A DNA stretch of 64,000 nucleotides from NCBI GenBank assembly GCA_051294375.1, contig CM119271.1:11296341-11360340 (forward strand). The letters run 5' to 3'. Made by a program: the position numbers and the translations under genes. This DNA comes from Paraspadella gotoi. Taxonomy: Eukaryota > Chaetognatha. Shown here piece after piece: positions 1-12,140 of this stretch. The notes under the pieces were generated by a model. That model worked only from the letters and a program-made list of their open reading frames with translations. It ran no database searches and was not told where the DNA came from. The first letter of the stretch is position 1, and each line of letters opens with the position of its first letter.

Positions 1-730
1 GCTATGATTTACAGATTTACATTCAAAACTCGCGTAACAAACGTACAAAACTTTGGAAAAAAATACAAAATAAAAAATCTAATATATTTATTCATTAAAA
101 AAAAATTGTCCATATAGTTATGAACAAAGATATATTTCTCATTAGCGACAATAGATTCCGAGACGATCCATAAAGGAAGTGGACGATTTAAAAAACAAAA
201 CATAAAAAAATATATAAAGGAAAAACGAATTAGGCAAACGCGTAAAAACAAAACAACATATGACAAAATCATTGCGCATACACCGAGACTTGAGAAGAAT
301 ACGACAGAAGTCTCGTTATTTTCGTTTTTTTGTTTTCATTGTTAAAAAAAAACAAACAAATTAATTAAATTAAAAACAAAAATAAATGCGGAGAAAACGA
401 CATTAAAAAAAGAAAAGCACCCGATTATGATTCTAATAACGACACCGTTGTTTTTTCTTTTCTTTAACTTTCTTCAGGCGAAACGAAAAAAAAACTTTTG
501 TATTTTGTTTTATATAAAACGAAATATTTGCTAATTTTGTCAAAAAAAAACCGGTTTTTTGTTTTTCGCGTTCTGTTTTTTTAAATTTCTTTTCTTTCTC
601 TGAGAGAGCGAGCAGGTTTACGAAAACAGCTGAAATTACGTTTTACTGAATTTACTGTTTTACTCTTACATTCCCCCAAAAATTGTTGGGTTGAGGAGTG
701 GCGTACCAAGGATTAAACGGTGCCGGTACG

Positions 731-1063
731 TTATAAAGGCAAAGAATCATTATTTTTTTTTTTTTGAAAGGATTCAATTTTGTAATTGAAAGATGAGGTT
801 TGGGTCATCAATTGTTTGAAGGGCGCCGGGGAGCAGCGCCAGCGGAGAGCGGAATGCGGCTGATGTCTAGTCGTTGCTGCTACTGGCTGCTGCTGATGCA
901 GCGTGTAATTTGTGATGTAGATGTTGTCGCCTCCAGAAATTTGATTTTGACGTCGTCCAAATTGTCTTCGTTTCAAGTCCGTGTTAAAATCGGAGAGACC
1001 CGACCACCTCGTAGAATTGTGGAGATCGAAAGACGACGCCCGATCTTGCACCTGACGGCGAAT
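731..1063 (-). CDS. Candidate terminal coding exon, Gln/Asn/Ser-rich, unknown protein
   Basis: I do not recognise this protein. On the minus strand a good acceptor (a T-rich tract ending TTTGCAAG here and TTTGCAG in the right-arm copy) leads into 111 codons open from the first base after the AG to a TAA. The translation contains RWSGLSDFNTDLKRRQFGRR, then a short Gln run and a Ser/Thr/Lys-rich tail. No membrane segment or known motif is visible. The same exon lies at 11819-12140 on the plus strand but is broken there by indels. Upstream on the minus strand is the GCGGTGTC cluster at 1113-1294. The frame and acceptor are seen directly; calling it an exon is inference. It could also be a 3' UTR that happens to be open. 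Confidence 0.45.
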   Translation of the reverse strand: MRRQVQDRASSFDLHNSTRWSGLSDFNTDLKRRQFGRRQNQISGGDNIYITNYTLHQQQPVAATTRHQPHSALRWRCSPAPFKQLMTQTSSFNYKIESFQKKKNNDSLPL

Positions 1064-1112
1064 CTTGCAAATAAAAACAAAATGACATTCGACGATTTAA
1101 TTTAAGAAAAAA

Positions 1113-1294
1113 GACATCGCATCGAATACAAAGTTCTAAGGACACCGCATTCCGCGCCTGCCTTGAGTTTTGACACCGCATCAATTTAGTCTGATAAGTT
1201 AATAATAAACATTATTAAACTATGTAAACTTTTCTTCTCTTGTTTTTAAATGACACCGCCTTCCGCTGATTGAACACGCAGTTTTTGACACCGC
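1113..1294 (-). promoter_or_regulatory. Cluster of five GCGGTGTC/GCGATGTC motifs
   Basis: Read on the minus strand, GCGGTGTC occurs at 1141-1148, 1172-1179, 1252-1259 and 1287-1294, and GCGATGTC at 1113-1120. Some are followed by TTCCGC on the opposite strand. The cluster sits between the two candidate exons and recurs in the right arm at 11599-11770. An 8-bp motif five times in 180 bp is unlikely by chance, but I know no factor for it. Confidence 0.4.
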
Positions 1295-1388
1295 GATATC
1301 CTACTCCCACGTTTATATTACGAGTTCTTATTAAGCTTAAAAATAATATGAACTCATTTATGGTCTAGGGAAATAGTTACTTCAGATA

Positions 1389-1666
1389 ATGTCCCAAAAT
1401 TATAAAAACGTAGTATCTTCCAATGTTTTCCTCGATTCAAAACGACAGCTCGATATTGAAACAAACGAAAAACAAAAATCAATAAAAGAAAACAAAAGTA
1501 AAAACGGAAAGACTCGAGAAAAAGCCAGAAAAATGAAAGATGGCGGAAACGAAAAAGCCAGATAATAAAAAAAAAAAGAAATCAAGAGATGAAATTCGAT
1601 TTTTAGAAACGAAAACGAATCGAAAGAAGACGACAATTTTGGATGCGTCGCGCCATTTTGATTTTT
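1389..1666 (+). CDS. Candidate first coding exon of a Lys-rich basic protein, frameshifted
   Basis: I do not recognise the protein. One frame opens at ATG 1389 and encodes a polar, Lys-rich stretch that includes SNVFLDSKRQLDIETNEKQK and continues to about 1565. A second frame takes over near ATG 1540 and runs with KKKSRDEIRFLETKTNRKK and ILDASRHFDF to a strong donor (TTTTTGTAAGTGA, GT at 1667). The switch falls beside a run of A, so I read it as one exon with an indel error. The ATG at 1540 lies inside AAAGATGGCGGAA, a near-perfect YY1-type promoter/start motif, so translation could also begin there. The right-arm copy (11228-11511, minus) shows the same two frames with different indels. The overlapping minus-strand open frame is hydrophobic low-complexity sequence and is rejected. 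Confidence 0.5.
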
Positions 1667-2159
1667 GTAAGTGATAAAAATTATATATATATTATTTCGT
1701 AAAAAAATGCATAAAAACTATTAAATGAAACTTCACCTAACCAGCCTGAATATTAAACCGAAATGACAGCCAGCATTGCACGACTTATTAAGGATATGGA
1801 AACAGCGTATGTTTATTTAAAAAAACCTTTTTTGAAATTGTGACAACCAATATATTATATTTTACGTTACTAATCAACGATATAGATCGTTTTTAAAATA
1901 TTAAATATATAATATAATAAATATATATTTATATATTTATTAAACAAACTAAGGTTACCTTATAATAAAAACATTTATCATATAAACCTATAAACAGGAA
2001 AGTGAGGGACTAACCAAACTGACGACCAAAAAGTTATTTATTTAAAAATGCTCGCGAACCGAAACTTAAAAAATAAAAATTAAAACGAAAGAAAAAAAGA
2101 AGAAAAGAATTGAAATAAAATTTCGAGTCGAACGTTATTCGAGAATCAACCGGGGGGAT

Positions 2160-3607
2160 TCGAATTTAGCCCCGAGTCGGAGGGAAGATATGGGAGCGGA
2201 GGAATCGGGGGGGGCGGGGTGTTAGGCTGAGCGGGGGGGTTTGGAAAGGGGTTGTTTGAAAGTGCAGCCGGGCGTGTGGATAGTATCTCCTGGGGTGGAA
2301 TGAGAACACAGAATGTTCATGAAGGAGAGGAAGACAAAAGAGAGAGACGAGAGAGAGAGAGAGTGAGAGGCGGGGGAGAGAGAGAGAAGAGAAAGAGAGG
2401 CAGGGCGAGGGGAGAGACGAGAGAGGAGGGGGAGGAGAGAGAGAGAGAGGGGGAGGGAAGAAGAGAGAGAGGGGGAGAAGAAGAGAGAGAGAGAGAGGGG
2501 GGGGATGGAAGAGAGATGAGAGAGAGAGAAAAGAGAGAGAGAAAGAGAGAGGGAGAGGAGAAAGAGAGAGAGGGTGAGGGAGAAGAAAGAGAAGAGGTGG
2601 GGAGAGAGAGAGAGAGAGAGAGAGGAAAGAGAAAATTGTCACGCGTTTCGAGTCGCATGGGAAAGTCATGAAAGGGAGGAGAGAGAGGAGAGAGAGGGAG
2701 AGAAAAGAGAGAGAGACGAGAGAGAAGAGAGAGATGAGAGACGACTGAGAGAGGAGAGAAAGAGAAGAGAGAAAGAGAAGGAGAGAGAGAGAGAGGACAA
2801 TCGCAATTGGCCTTTTTTTTTCCCCGGCATTTTTTTTTCTTGCCATTCTCTCTCCCGACGGAAATTAACGTCACCTTACGATAGAATTGGATAACCGAAA
2901 AATAAGTTATGGAAGAACAACTTAAAACAGAATTAAATGAAACGGGGAGGGAGAGGGAAAAGAAGAAAGAGGGAAGAAATGAGCAACGGAGAGAAGGAAG
3001 AAAGGAGGAGAGAAAATAGAGAAGAAAAAGGAGAAAAGGAAAGAAGGAAGAAAGGAGGAAAGAATATAGAGAAGAAAAAGGAGGAATAGAAAGACAGGAA
3101 GAAAGGAGGAAAGGAAAATGAGACGAAAAAGGAGGAATAGACAAGAAGGAAGAAAAGAGGAAAGAAAGAGGAAAAAAATAGAGAAGTAAAAGGAGGAAAG
3201 GAAAAAAGGAAGAAAGTAGGTCAGAAAGGAGGAAAGAAGATAGCAGAAGAAAGGAGGAAAGGAAGTAAGAGGAGAAAAGATGGAGAGAAAATAGAGAAAA
3301 AAGGAGGATAGGAAAGGAGGAGAAAGACAGACAAAAATACTAAAACGAAAAAACACCAAAAAAATAGAAAAAAAAAAAGAGAATTTTAAAAAATTTTGGA
3401 ATAAACAGATGAAAAATAGAATGAAAAACGAAAAAATACCTTATTAATTTAAAAAATATTCAAGTGGAAGGAAAAAGTAATAGGAAAAAAAAAACAGATA
3501 GTTAGGACTTAATTGTGAACCAAAATGAGGTTGACAAGACGAAAAATATGAGAGACAGACGAGAGACGAAAGAGAGAGAGAGACAGGAGAGAGAGAGCAG
3601 AGAGAGA
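2160..3607. repeat. (GA)n/AGGAAG-rich inner arm of inverted repeat
   Basis: Nearly pure purine sequence: (GAGA)n with G runs to about 2815, then AGGAAGAAAGGAGGAAAG-type repeats to about 3330. It is the reverse complement of 3633-5190, for example 2280-2330 against 5075-5130. A non-purine patch at 2815-2940 survives in both arms. The long Ser/Leu- or Glu/Arg-rich open frames here are repeat shadows. Confidence 0.85.
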
Positions 3608-3632
3608 NNNNNNNNNNNNNNNNNNNNNNNNN
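3608..3632. other. 25-N assembly gap at palindrome centre
   Basis: Exactly 25 N, flanked by (GA)n on the left and (CT)n on the right. The two sides are reverse complements, so the gap is the symmetry axis. Confidence 0.98.
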
Positions 3633-5190
3633 CTCTCTCTCTCTCGTCTTGTCTCTCAATATTTTCGTCATTGTCACCTCACTTTTGTTCACATTAAGTC
3701 CTACTATCTGTTTTTTTTTCCTATTTACTTTTCCTTCCACTTGAATATTTTTTTAAATTAATAAGGTATTTTTCGTTTTCATTCTATTTTTCATCTGTTT
3801 TTCAAATTTTTTAAAAATTCTCTTTTTTTTCTTTTTTTTGGTGTTTTTCGTTTTGTATTTTTGTCTGTCTTTCTTCCTCCTTTCCTATCCTCCTTTTTCT
3901 TCTCTATTTTCTCTCCTCTTTTTCTCCTCTTCTTTCCTTTCCTCCTTTCTTTTCTCTATCTTCTTTCCTCCTTTCTGACCTACTTTCTTCCTTTTTTCCT
4001 TTCCTCCTTTTACTTCTCTATTTTTTTTCCTCTTTCTTTCCTCTTTTCTTCCTTCTTTCTATTCCTCCTTTTTCGTCTCTATTTTCTTTCCTCCTTTCTT
4101 CCGTCTTTCTATTCCTCCTTTTTCTTCTCTATTTTCTTTCCTCCTTTCTTCCTTCTTTCCTTTTCTCCTTTTTCTTCTCTATTTTCTCTCCTCCTTTCTT
4201 CCTTCTCTCCGTTCCTCCTTTCTTCCCTCTTTCTTCTTTTCCCTCTCCCTCCCCGTTTCATTTAATCCTGTTTACGTTTGTTCTTCCATAATCTTATTTT
4301 CCGGTTATCAATTCTATCGTAGGTGACGTTAATTTCCGTCGGGAGAGAGAATGGCAAGAAAAAAAATGCGGGGAAAAAAAAAANNNNNNNNNNNNNNNNN
4401 NNNNNNNNGGCACAATTGGTGCGATTTGTCCTCGCTTTTCCTCCTCTCCTCTCTCCTCTCTATTCTCACAAAGTCTCGAACCGAGGGCGCCCTTCTTCTT
4501 AGTTGGTCCAGCCGGTGCGCTTCTCCTTATCTCCTCCGCCCCTTTCCCACTAAGACTTCCAGGCGATGGGAGCTGATCCTGACGAATGCGAGCACCCACA
4601 TTTTTCTTTCCTCTCTCATCATCATCATCTCTTCCATCCCCCTATCCTATCACTTCTCTCTCTCTCGTCTCTCCCTTCATCTCTGACGACAAATCTCTCA
4701 TTTTTCGGTCTCTCCCTGCGTGCGATTCCCCCTTGGGGATTCTTTCACGGCCGTCTTCTCTCTCTCGGCCGTCATCCTCCCCCACGTTACTTTCTTTATA
4801 GTCTCTCTCTCTCTCATCCACGAGTCTCCCCGCGGCATTCACCTCTTCGGTCCTCTCTCATCTAACCATCTCTCTTCTCATCTCTCTCTCATCTCTCTCT
4901 CCCTCTCTCTTTCTCCTACCCTTTCATTGGACTTTCCCATGCAACTCGAACCGTTGGACCAACATTTTTTTCTTTCCTCTCATCTCTCTCTCTTCATCCC
5001 CCTACTCTCTCTTTCTCACCTCACCCCCCTCTCTCTCTCTCTCTCTTATCCTCTCTCTCTCTCAATTTTGTCTCTCTCCTTCATGAACATTCTGTGTTCT
5101 CTCTACCCCAGCAATGATACTTCCACACCCGGGCTTGCCACTTCACAACCCTCCAACCCCCCTCAAGCCTAAAACCCCCGCCCCCCCCAC
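3633..5190. repeat. (CT)n/CCTCCTTTC-rich inner arm of inverted repeat
   Basis: Reverse complement of 2160-3607, with scattered indels and a second gap at 4384-4408. 4409-4900 contains less regular sequence that departs from the left arm, probably read error. No gene is supported. Confidence 0.8.
4384..4408. other. 25-N assembly gap
   Basis: Exactly 25 N after a run of A. The matching part of the left arm (about 2810-2850) holds two homopolymer runs, which may explain the break. Confidence 0.98.
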
Positions 5191-5214
5191 CACACGGCCT
5201 GAATTTTTTGTTCA

Positions 5215-8200
5215 AAAAGACCCCAGGTTAACCAGCCCTGCCTCCTTCCTCCGTTCCAGCCTATCTCCTAACAAACACTGCCTGATTTTTCCAAAAGACC
5301 TCCAGGTTAACGCCCTGCTCCTTCCTCCGTCGCCCGCCTATCTCATACACACTGCCATGATTTTTCAATAAAGACCCTCCAGGTTAACGCCCTGCTCCTT
5401 CCTCCGTCCGCCTACCTCCTAACACACTGCCCTGATTTTTAAAAAGACCTCCAGGTTAACGCCCTGCTCCTTCCCCGTCCGCCTATCTCCTACACACATG
5501 CCTGATTTTTCAAAAAAGACCTCCAGGTTTAACGCCCTGCTCCTTCCTCCGTCCGCCACTACTCTCCTAACACACTGCCTGATTTTTCAAAAGACCGTCC
5601 AGGTTTAACGCCCTGCTCCTATCCCGTCCGCCTAATCTCACTACACCTGCCTGATTTTCAAAAAAGACCTCCAAGGTTAACGCCCTGCTCTTCTCCGTCC
5701 GCTATCTCCTAACACACTGCCTGATTTTTCAAAAGCCTCAGGTAACGCCCTGCTCTTCCTCCGTCCGCCTATCTACCCTACACAACATGCCTGATTTTTT
5801 CAAAAAGACCTCACAGGTTAACGCCCTGCTCCTTCCTCCGTCCGCACTATCTCCTACACACTGCCATGAATTTTTCAAAAAAGACCTCCCAAGGTTTAAC
5901 GCGCGCCATGCTCCTTCCTACCGTCCGCACTATCATCTACAACACTGCCTGATTTTTTAAAAAAGACCTCCAAGGTTAACAGCCCTGCCTCTTCTCCGTA
6001 CCCGCCTATCTCCTACACACTGCCCTGACTTTTTCAAAAAAGACCTCGCCAGGTTAACGCCCTGATCCTTCCTCCGTACGCGCCTAATCTCCTAACACAA
6101 CGCCCTGATTTTTCAAAAGACCTCCAGGTTAAGCCCTGCTCTTCACTCCCGTCGCCTATACTCCTACAACACTGCTGATTTTTCAAAAAGACTCCAGGTA
6201 TAAACGCCTGCTCCTTTCAATACGTCCGCCTATCTCATACACACTGCCCTGATTTTTCAAAAAGACCTCCAGTTAACGCCCTGCTGCCTTCCTTCGTCCG
6301 CCTATCTCCTCAACACTGCTGATTTTTTCAAAAAAGACCTCCAGGTTAACGCCTACTGCTACCTTCCTCCGTCCCGCCTATCCTCCATACAGAACACTGC
6401 CATGATTTTTCAAAAAGACCTCCAGGTTAACGCCCTGCTCCTTCCTCCGTCGCCTATCTCCTACACACTGGCCTCGATTTTTCAAAAGACTCAGGTTTAA
6501 CGCCACTGCTCCTTCGCTCCGTCCGCCTATGCTCCTAACACACTGCTGATTTTCAAAAAGACCATCCAGGTAACGCCCTGCTCCTTCCTCCCGTCCGCAC
6601 TATCTCTACAACACTGCCTGAATTTTCAAAAAGACCTCCAGGTTAACGCCCTGCTACGCTTCCTACCGTCCGCCATATACTCCCTACAACACTGCCATGA
6701 TTTTTCAAAAGACCTCCAGGTTAACAGCCCTGCTCTTCCTTCCTATCCAGTCCCGCCTATCCCTACAACACTGCCTGATTTTTCAAAAAGACTCCCAGGT
6801 TAACGCCCCTGCTCCTTCCTCCGTCCGCCTATCTCCTACACACTGCTGATTTTTCAAAAGAAACCTCCAGGTTAACGCCCATGCTCCTCCTACCGTCCGC
6901 CTATCTCCTCACACGTGCCTGTTTTTTCAAAAAGACCATCCAGGTTAACGCCTGCTTCCTCCTCCGTCCGCCTATCCCTACACACTGCCTGATTTTTCAA
7001 ACGACCTCACAGGTTTAACCGCCCTGCTTCCTTTGCCTCCGTCCCCTATCTCCTACACACAAGAAACACTGCCTGATTTATCAAAGCGACCTCCAGGTTA
7101 ACGCCCTGCTCCTTCCTCCGTCCGCCATATCTCCTACACACTGCCTTGATTTTTCCAAAGACCTCCAGGTTAAACGCACTGACTCCTTCCTCCGTCCGCA
7201 GCTATCTCCTACACACTGCCTGATTTTTCAAAAAAGACCATCAGGTTAACGCCCTGCTCCTTCCTACCGTCCGCCTATCTCATACACACTGCTGATTTTT
7301 CAAAAAAGACCCTCACAGGTTAACGCCCTGCTCCATTCCTCCGTCCGCCTTATCTCCTACACAACATGCCTGATTTTCAAAAAGAACCTCCAAGGTTAAA
7401 ACGCCCTGCTTCCTCCATCACGTCCCGCACTATCTCCTACACACTGCCGTGAATTTTTTAAAAAAGACCTCCAGGTTAACGCCACTGCTCCTTCCTCCGT
7501 CCGCCTATCTCCTACACACTGCCTGATTTTTCAAAAAGACCCTCCAGGTTAACGCCTGCTCCTCCTCCGTCCGCCTTCTCCCTACACACTAGCCATGATT
7601 TTCAAAAGACCTCCAGGTTAACCGCCCTGCTCCTTCCTCCGTACCGCTCTATACTGCCTACACACTGGCCTGATTTTTCAAAAAGACCTCCTCAGGTTAA
7701 ACGCCCTGCTCCTTCCCTGCCGTCCGCCTATCTACCTACACACTGCTGAATTTTCAAAAAGACCTCCAGTAGTTAACAGCCCTGCTCTTCCTCACGTACC
7801 GCCTATCCCTACAACACTGCCTGATTTTTCAAACAGAACCATCCAGGTTAACGCCGCTGCTACCTTCCTACCGTCCGCCTATCCCTACACACTGCCTGAT
7901 TTTTCAAAAAAGACTCCAGGTTAACGCAACTGCTCGCTTCTCCGTCCACCTATCTCCTACACACTGCCTGATTTTCAAAAGACTCCAGGTTAAACGCCTG
8001 CTCCTTCCTCCGTCCGCCTATCTCCTACACACTGCTGAATTTTTCAAAAAAGACCTCCAGGTTAACGCCCTGCTCCTTCCCTCCGTCCGCCTATCTCCTA
8101 CACAACTGCCTGATTTTCAAAAGACCTCCAGGGTAAGCCCTCTGCCTTGCCTCCGTCCCGCCTATCTCCTACACACTGCCTGATTTTTCAAAAGAACCTC

Positions 8201-10815
8201 CAGGTTAACTCGCCCTGAGCTCCTCCTCCGTCCGCCTATCTCCTACACACGCCATGATTTTTCAAAAAAGACCTCCAGGTTAAACGCCTGCTCTCTTCCA
8301 TGCCGTCCCGCCTATCTCCTACCACACTGCCTGATTTTTTTCAAAAAAGACCTCCAGGTTATAACGCCCTGCTTCCTTTCCTCCGGTACCGCGACTATAC
8401 TCCTACATACACTGCCTGATATTTTCAAAAAAAGACCATGCCGGTTAACAGCCTGCTCCTTCCTCCGCTTCCGCCTATCTCCTACACACTGCCTGATTTT
8501 CAAAAAGACCTCTCAGGTTTAAACGCCCTGCTCTTCCTTCCCGTACCGCACTATCTCCTACACATGCCTGATTTTTCAAAAAGACCCTCCAGGTTAACGA
8601 CCTGCTCTTCCTCCGTCACGCCTATCTCCTACACACTGCCTGATATTTTCAAAAAAGAACTCCAGGTTAAACGCCCTGCTCCCTTCCTCCGTCCCGCCTA
8701 TCTCCTACACACCTGTGATTTTTTCAAAAAAGACCTCCAGGTTAACGCCCTGCTCCTTCCTCCATCCGCGCTATCTCCTACACACTGGCCTGAAATTTTT
8801 CAAAAAAAAGACCCTCCAGGTTAACGCCCTGCTCCTTCCCTACCGTCCCGCCTAATCTCCTACAACACTGCCTGATTTTTTCAAAAAGACCTCCAGGTTT
8901 AACGCCCTGCCTCCTTCCCTGCGTCCGCCTACTCATACACACTGCCTGATTTTTCAAATAAGACCTCCAGGATTAGCGCCACTGCTCCTATCCTCCGTCC
9001 GCAATATCTCGACCTACAGACACTAGCCTGATTTATTCAAAAAGACCTCCAGGTTAAACGCCCTGCTCCCTTCCTTACCGAATCCGCCTATCTCCCTACA
9101 CACTGCCTGATTTTTCAAAAGACCTCCAGGTTAACGGCCCTGCTCCTTCCTCCGTCCGCCTAATCTCCATACACACTGACCTGAATTTTTCAAAAAGACC
9201 TCACAGGTTAAACGCCCTGCTCCTTCCCTCCGTCCGCATATCTCCTACACACTGGCCTGATTTTTCAAAAAGACCTCCAGGTTAACAGCCACTGAACTCC
9301 TTCCTCCGTCCGCCTAACTCCTACACACTGGCCTGATTTTTCAAAAAAAGACCTCCAGGTTAACGCCTGCTCCTTCACTCCGTTCGATCATATCTCACCT
9401 AACACCACGCCCATGATTTTTCAAAAAGACCCAGGTTAACGCCCGCTCCTCCTCCCGTTCCGCCTATCTCCTACACACTGCCTGGATTTTATCAAAAAGA
9501 CCTCCAGGTTAACGCCTGCTCCTTCCTCCGTCCGCACTATCTCCTACACACTGCCTTATATATTCAAAAAGACCTCCAGGGTTAACCGTCCCTGCTCCTT
9601 CTCCGTCCGCCTATCTCCTACACTAGCCTATTTTTCAAAAAAGACCTCCAGGTTAACGCAACCTGCTCCTTACCCTCCGTCCGCCTATCTCCTACACACT
9701 GCCTGATTTTTTTCAAAAAGAACTCTCCAGGTTAACGCCCTGCTCCTTCACTCCGTCCGCGCTATCTCCTACACACATACTGCCTGATTTTTCAAAAAGA
9801 CCTCCAGGTTAACCACCGCCGCTGCTCCTTCCTCCGTCCGCCTATCTCCATACACAAGACTGGCCTGAATTTTTCAAAAAAGACCTTCCTCCAGGTTACA
9901 CGCCTGCCTGCCTTCCTCTCCGCCTAATCTCCTACACACTGACCTGATTTTTCAAAATAGACCAATCCCAGTTAACGCCCTGAGCTACCTTCACTCCGTC
10001 CCGCCTATCTCACTACACACTGCCTGATTTTCAAAAAGACCTCCAGGTAATCGCCCTGCCTCCTTCTCGTACGCCTATCTCCACACACTGCCTGATTTTT
10101 CAGAAAGACGCTCCAGGTTAACGCCCTGCTCCTACTTCCTCCGTCCGCACTATCCCTACAACACTGGCCCTGATTTTTCAAAAAGACCTCGCAGGTTAAC
10201 GCCCTCTCCTATCTCGTGCCGACTATCTTCCATACACACTGCCTGATTTTTTCAAAAAAGAACCCCAGGTTAACGCCCTGCTGCCTTCCTCCCGTTCCGC
10301 CTATCTCCTACACACTGCCTGATTTTCAAAAAGACCTCCAGGTTTAACGCCGTGCTCCTTCCTCCGTTCCCCCGCCTATCTCCTAACACAACTGCCCTGA
10401 TTTTTCAAAAAGGACCATCCAGGTTAACCACCCACACGCCCTGCTACCTTCCATCCGTACGCCCTAATCTCCTAACAAGCACTGCCTGATTTTTTCAAAA
10501 AAGACCTCACAGGTTAACGCCCTGCTCCTTCCTCCGTCGCCTTCTCCTACACACTGCCTGATTTTCAAAAAGACTCCAGGTTACGCCCTGCTCTTCCTCC
10601 TCCGCCCTAATCTCCTACACAGACTGCCCTGATTTTCAAAAAGACTCCAGGTTAACGCCCTGCCTCCATTTCCTACGTCACTATCTCCTACATACACTCG
10701 GCCTGATTTTTCAAAAAAGACCTCCAGGTTAACCGCTCTCCTTCACTCCGTCCGCGCTATCTCCCTACATAACACTGCCTCTGATTTTTTCAAAAAAAGA
10801 ACCGATCCAGGTTAA
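5215..10815. repeat. 71-bp tandem satellite, about 78 copies
   Basis: A head-to-tail array whose unit contains GACCTCCAGGTTAACGCCCT, then CTCCTTCCTCCGTCCGCC, then CTACACACTGCCTGATTTTT. Consensus length is about 71 bp, and 5.6 kb gives roughly 78 units. Almost every unit differs by random one-base insertions or deletions, which is typical of uncorrected long-read sequence rather than satellite divergence. The unit has no long dyad and no fixed-repeat/variable-spacer structure. The array lies only in the right arm of the palindrome. Open frames inside it are accidental. Confidence 0.95.
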
Positions 10816-11227
10816 TTTTTTTTTTCGTTTTATTTTTTATTTTTAGTTTCGTCGCGAGCATTTTAATAAATAACTTTTTGGTCGGTCAGTTGGTTAGTCT
10901 CACTTTCCTGTTTATAGGTTTATATGATAAATGTTTATTAGTAAGGTAACCTTAAGTTTGTTTTAATAAATATATAAATATATAATTTATTATATTTATT
11001 ATTTTTATATTTTAAACGATCTATATCGTGATTAGTAACGTAAAATATAATATATTGGTTGTACCAATTTCATAAAAAGGTTTTTTTATACATACGCTGT
11101 TCCATATCCTTAAAATAAGTCGTGCAATGCTGCTTCATTTCGGTTAATATTCAGCTGTTAGGTGAAGTTTCATTTAATAGTTTTTATGCATTTTTTTACG
11201 AATAATATATATATAATCTTTTTATCA

Positions 11228-11511
11228 CTTACAAAATCAAAATGGCGCGACGCATTCAAAATTGTCGTCTTCTTTCGATTCGTTTTCGTTTCTAAAAATA
11301 GAATTTCATCTCCTTGATTCTTTTTTTTTTTATTTCTCTTTTCGTTCCGCCATCTTTCATTTTTCTGGCTTTTTCTTCGAGTCTTTCCGTTTTTACTTTT
11401 TGTTTTCTTTTATTGATTTTTGTTTTCGTTTGTTTCAATATCGAGCTGTCGTTTTGAATCGAGGAAAACAATTGGAGATACTACGTTTTATAATTTTGGA
11501 CATTATTCTGA
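11228..11511 (-). other. Noisy second copy of the Lys-rich first exon
   Basis: Minus-strand copy of 1389-1666, including the AAAGATGGCGGAA start motif and the GTAAGTGA donor. Extra or missing bases shift the frame several times. Errors differ from those in the left copy, which suggests independent reads of one locus rather than a decayed paralog. Confidence 0.6.
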
Positions 11512-11598
11512 AGTAAACTATTTCCTAGACCATAAAATGAGTTCATATTATTTTAAGCTTAATAAGAACTCGTAATATAAACGTGGGAGTAGGATATC

Positions 11599-11770
11599 GC
11601 GGTGTCAAAACTGCGTGTTCAATCACGGAAGCGGTGTCATTTAAAACAAGAAGAAAAGTTTACATAGTTTTACAATGTTTATTATTACTTATCAAGAACT
11701 AAATTGATGCGGTGTCAAAAGGCAGGAGGCGAATGCGGTGTCCTTAAGACTTTGTATTCGATGCGATGTC
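11599..11770 (+). promoter_or_regulatory. Right-arm copy of the GCGGTGTC cluster
   Basis: GCGGTGTC at 11599, 11631, 11709 and 11735 and GCGATGTC at 11763, mirroring 1113-1294. Confidence 0.4.
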
Positions 11771-11818
11771 TTTTTTCTTAAATTAAATCGTCGAATGTTA
11801 TTTTGTTTTTATTTGCAG

Positions 11819-12140
11819 ATTCGCCGTTAGTCGGGCGTCGTCTTCGATCTCCACAATCTACGAGGTGGTAGGGTCTCTCCGATTTTAAAACACGGACTTT
11901 GAAACGAAGACAATTTTGACGACGTCAAAATCAATTTCTGGAGGCGTACAACATCTACATCAACAAATACCGCTGCAGAAGCAGCAGCAGTAGCAGCAAC
12001 GACTAGACATCAGCCGCATTCGCTCTCCGCTGGCGCTGCTCCCCCGCCCCTTCAAAACAATTGATGACCCAAACCTCAAGTCTTTCAAATTACAAAATTG
12101 ATCCTTTCAAAAAAAAAAAAAATAATGATTCTTTGCCTTT
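11819..12140 (+). other. Noisy second copy of the Gln/Asn/Ser-rich exon
   Basis: Plus-strand counterpart of 731-1063. It keeps a clean acceptor (TTTTTATTTGCAG ending at 11818) but loses about ten bases near its start and carries several single-base changes, so no single frame runs through. It helps establish the true acceptor. Confidence 0.55.

Larger units (their letters stand above)
1..2080. repeat. Left outer arm of large inverted repeat
   Basis: This arm is the reverse complement of about 10828-12858; the first 25 bases match the complement of bases ending at 12858. Identity is high but broken by many single-base indels and homopolymer differences. The arm starts at the window edge and may continue further left. 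Two candidate exons (731-1063 and 1389-1666) read more cleanly here than in the right arm, so this copy is probably closer to the true sequence. 1-700 and 1670-2080 are AT-rich and I see no gene in them. Confidence 0.9.

Noticed and set aside
2166-3359. Open frames of 139-275 codons, Ser/Leu/Phe or Glu/Arg rich
   Set aside because: Translation of (GA)n/(CT)n; open on both strands and in several frames, with no complexity.
5215-10815. CRISPR array
   Set aside because: Period ~71 bp with the whole unit conserved; there are no variable spacers, and the context is eukaryotic.
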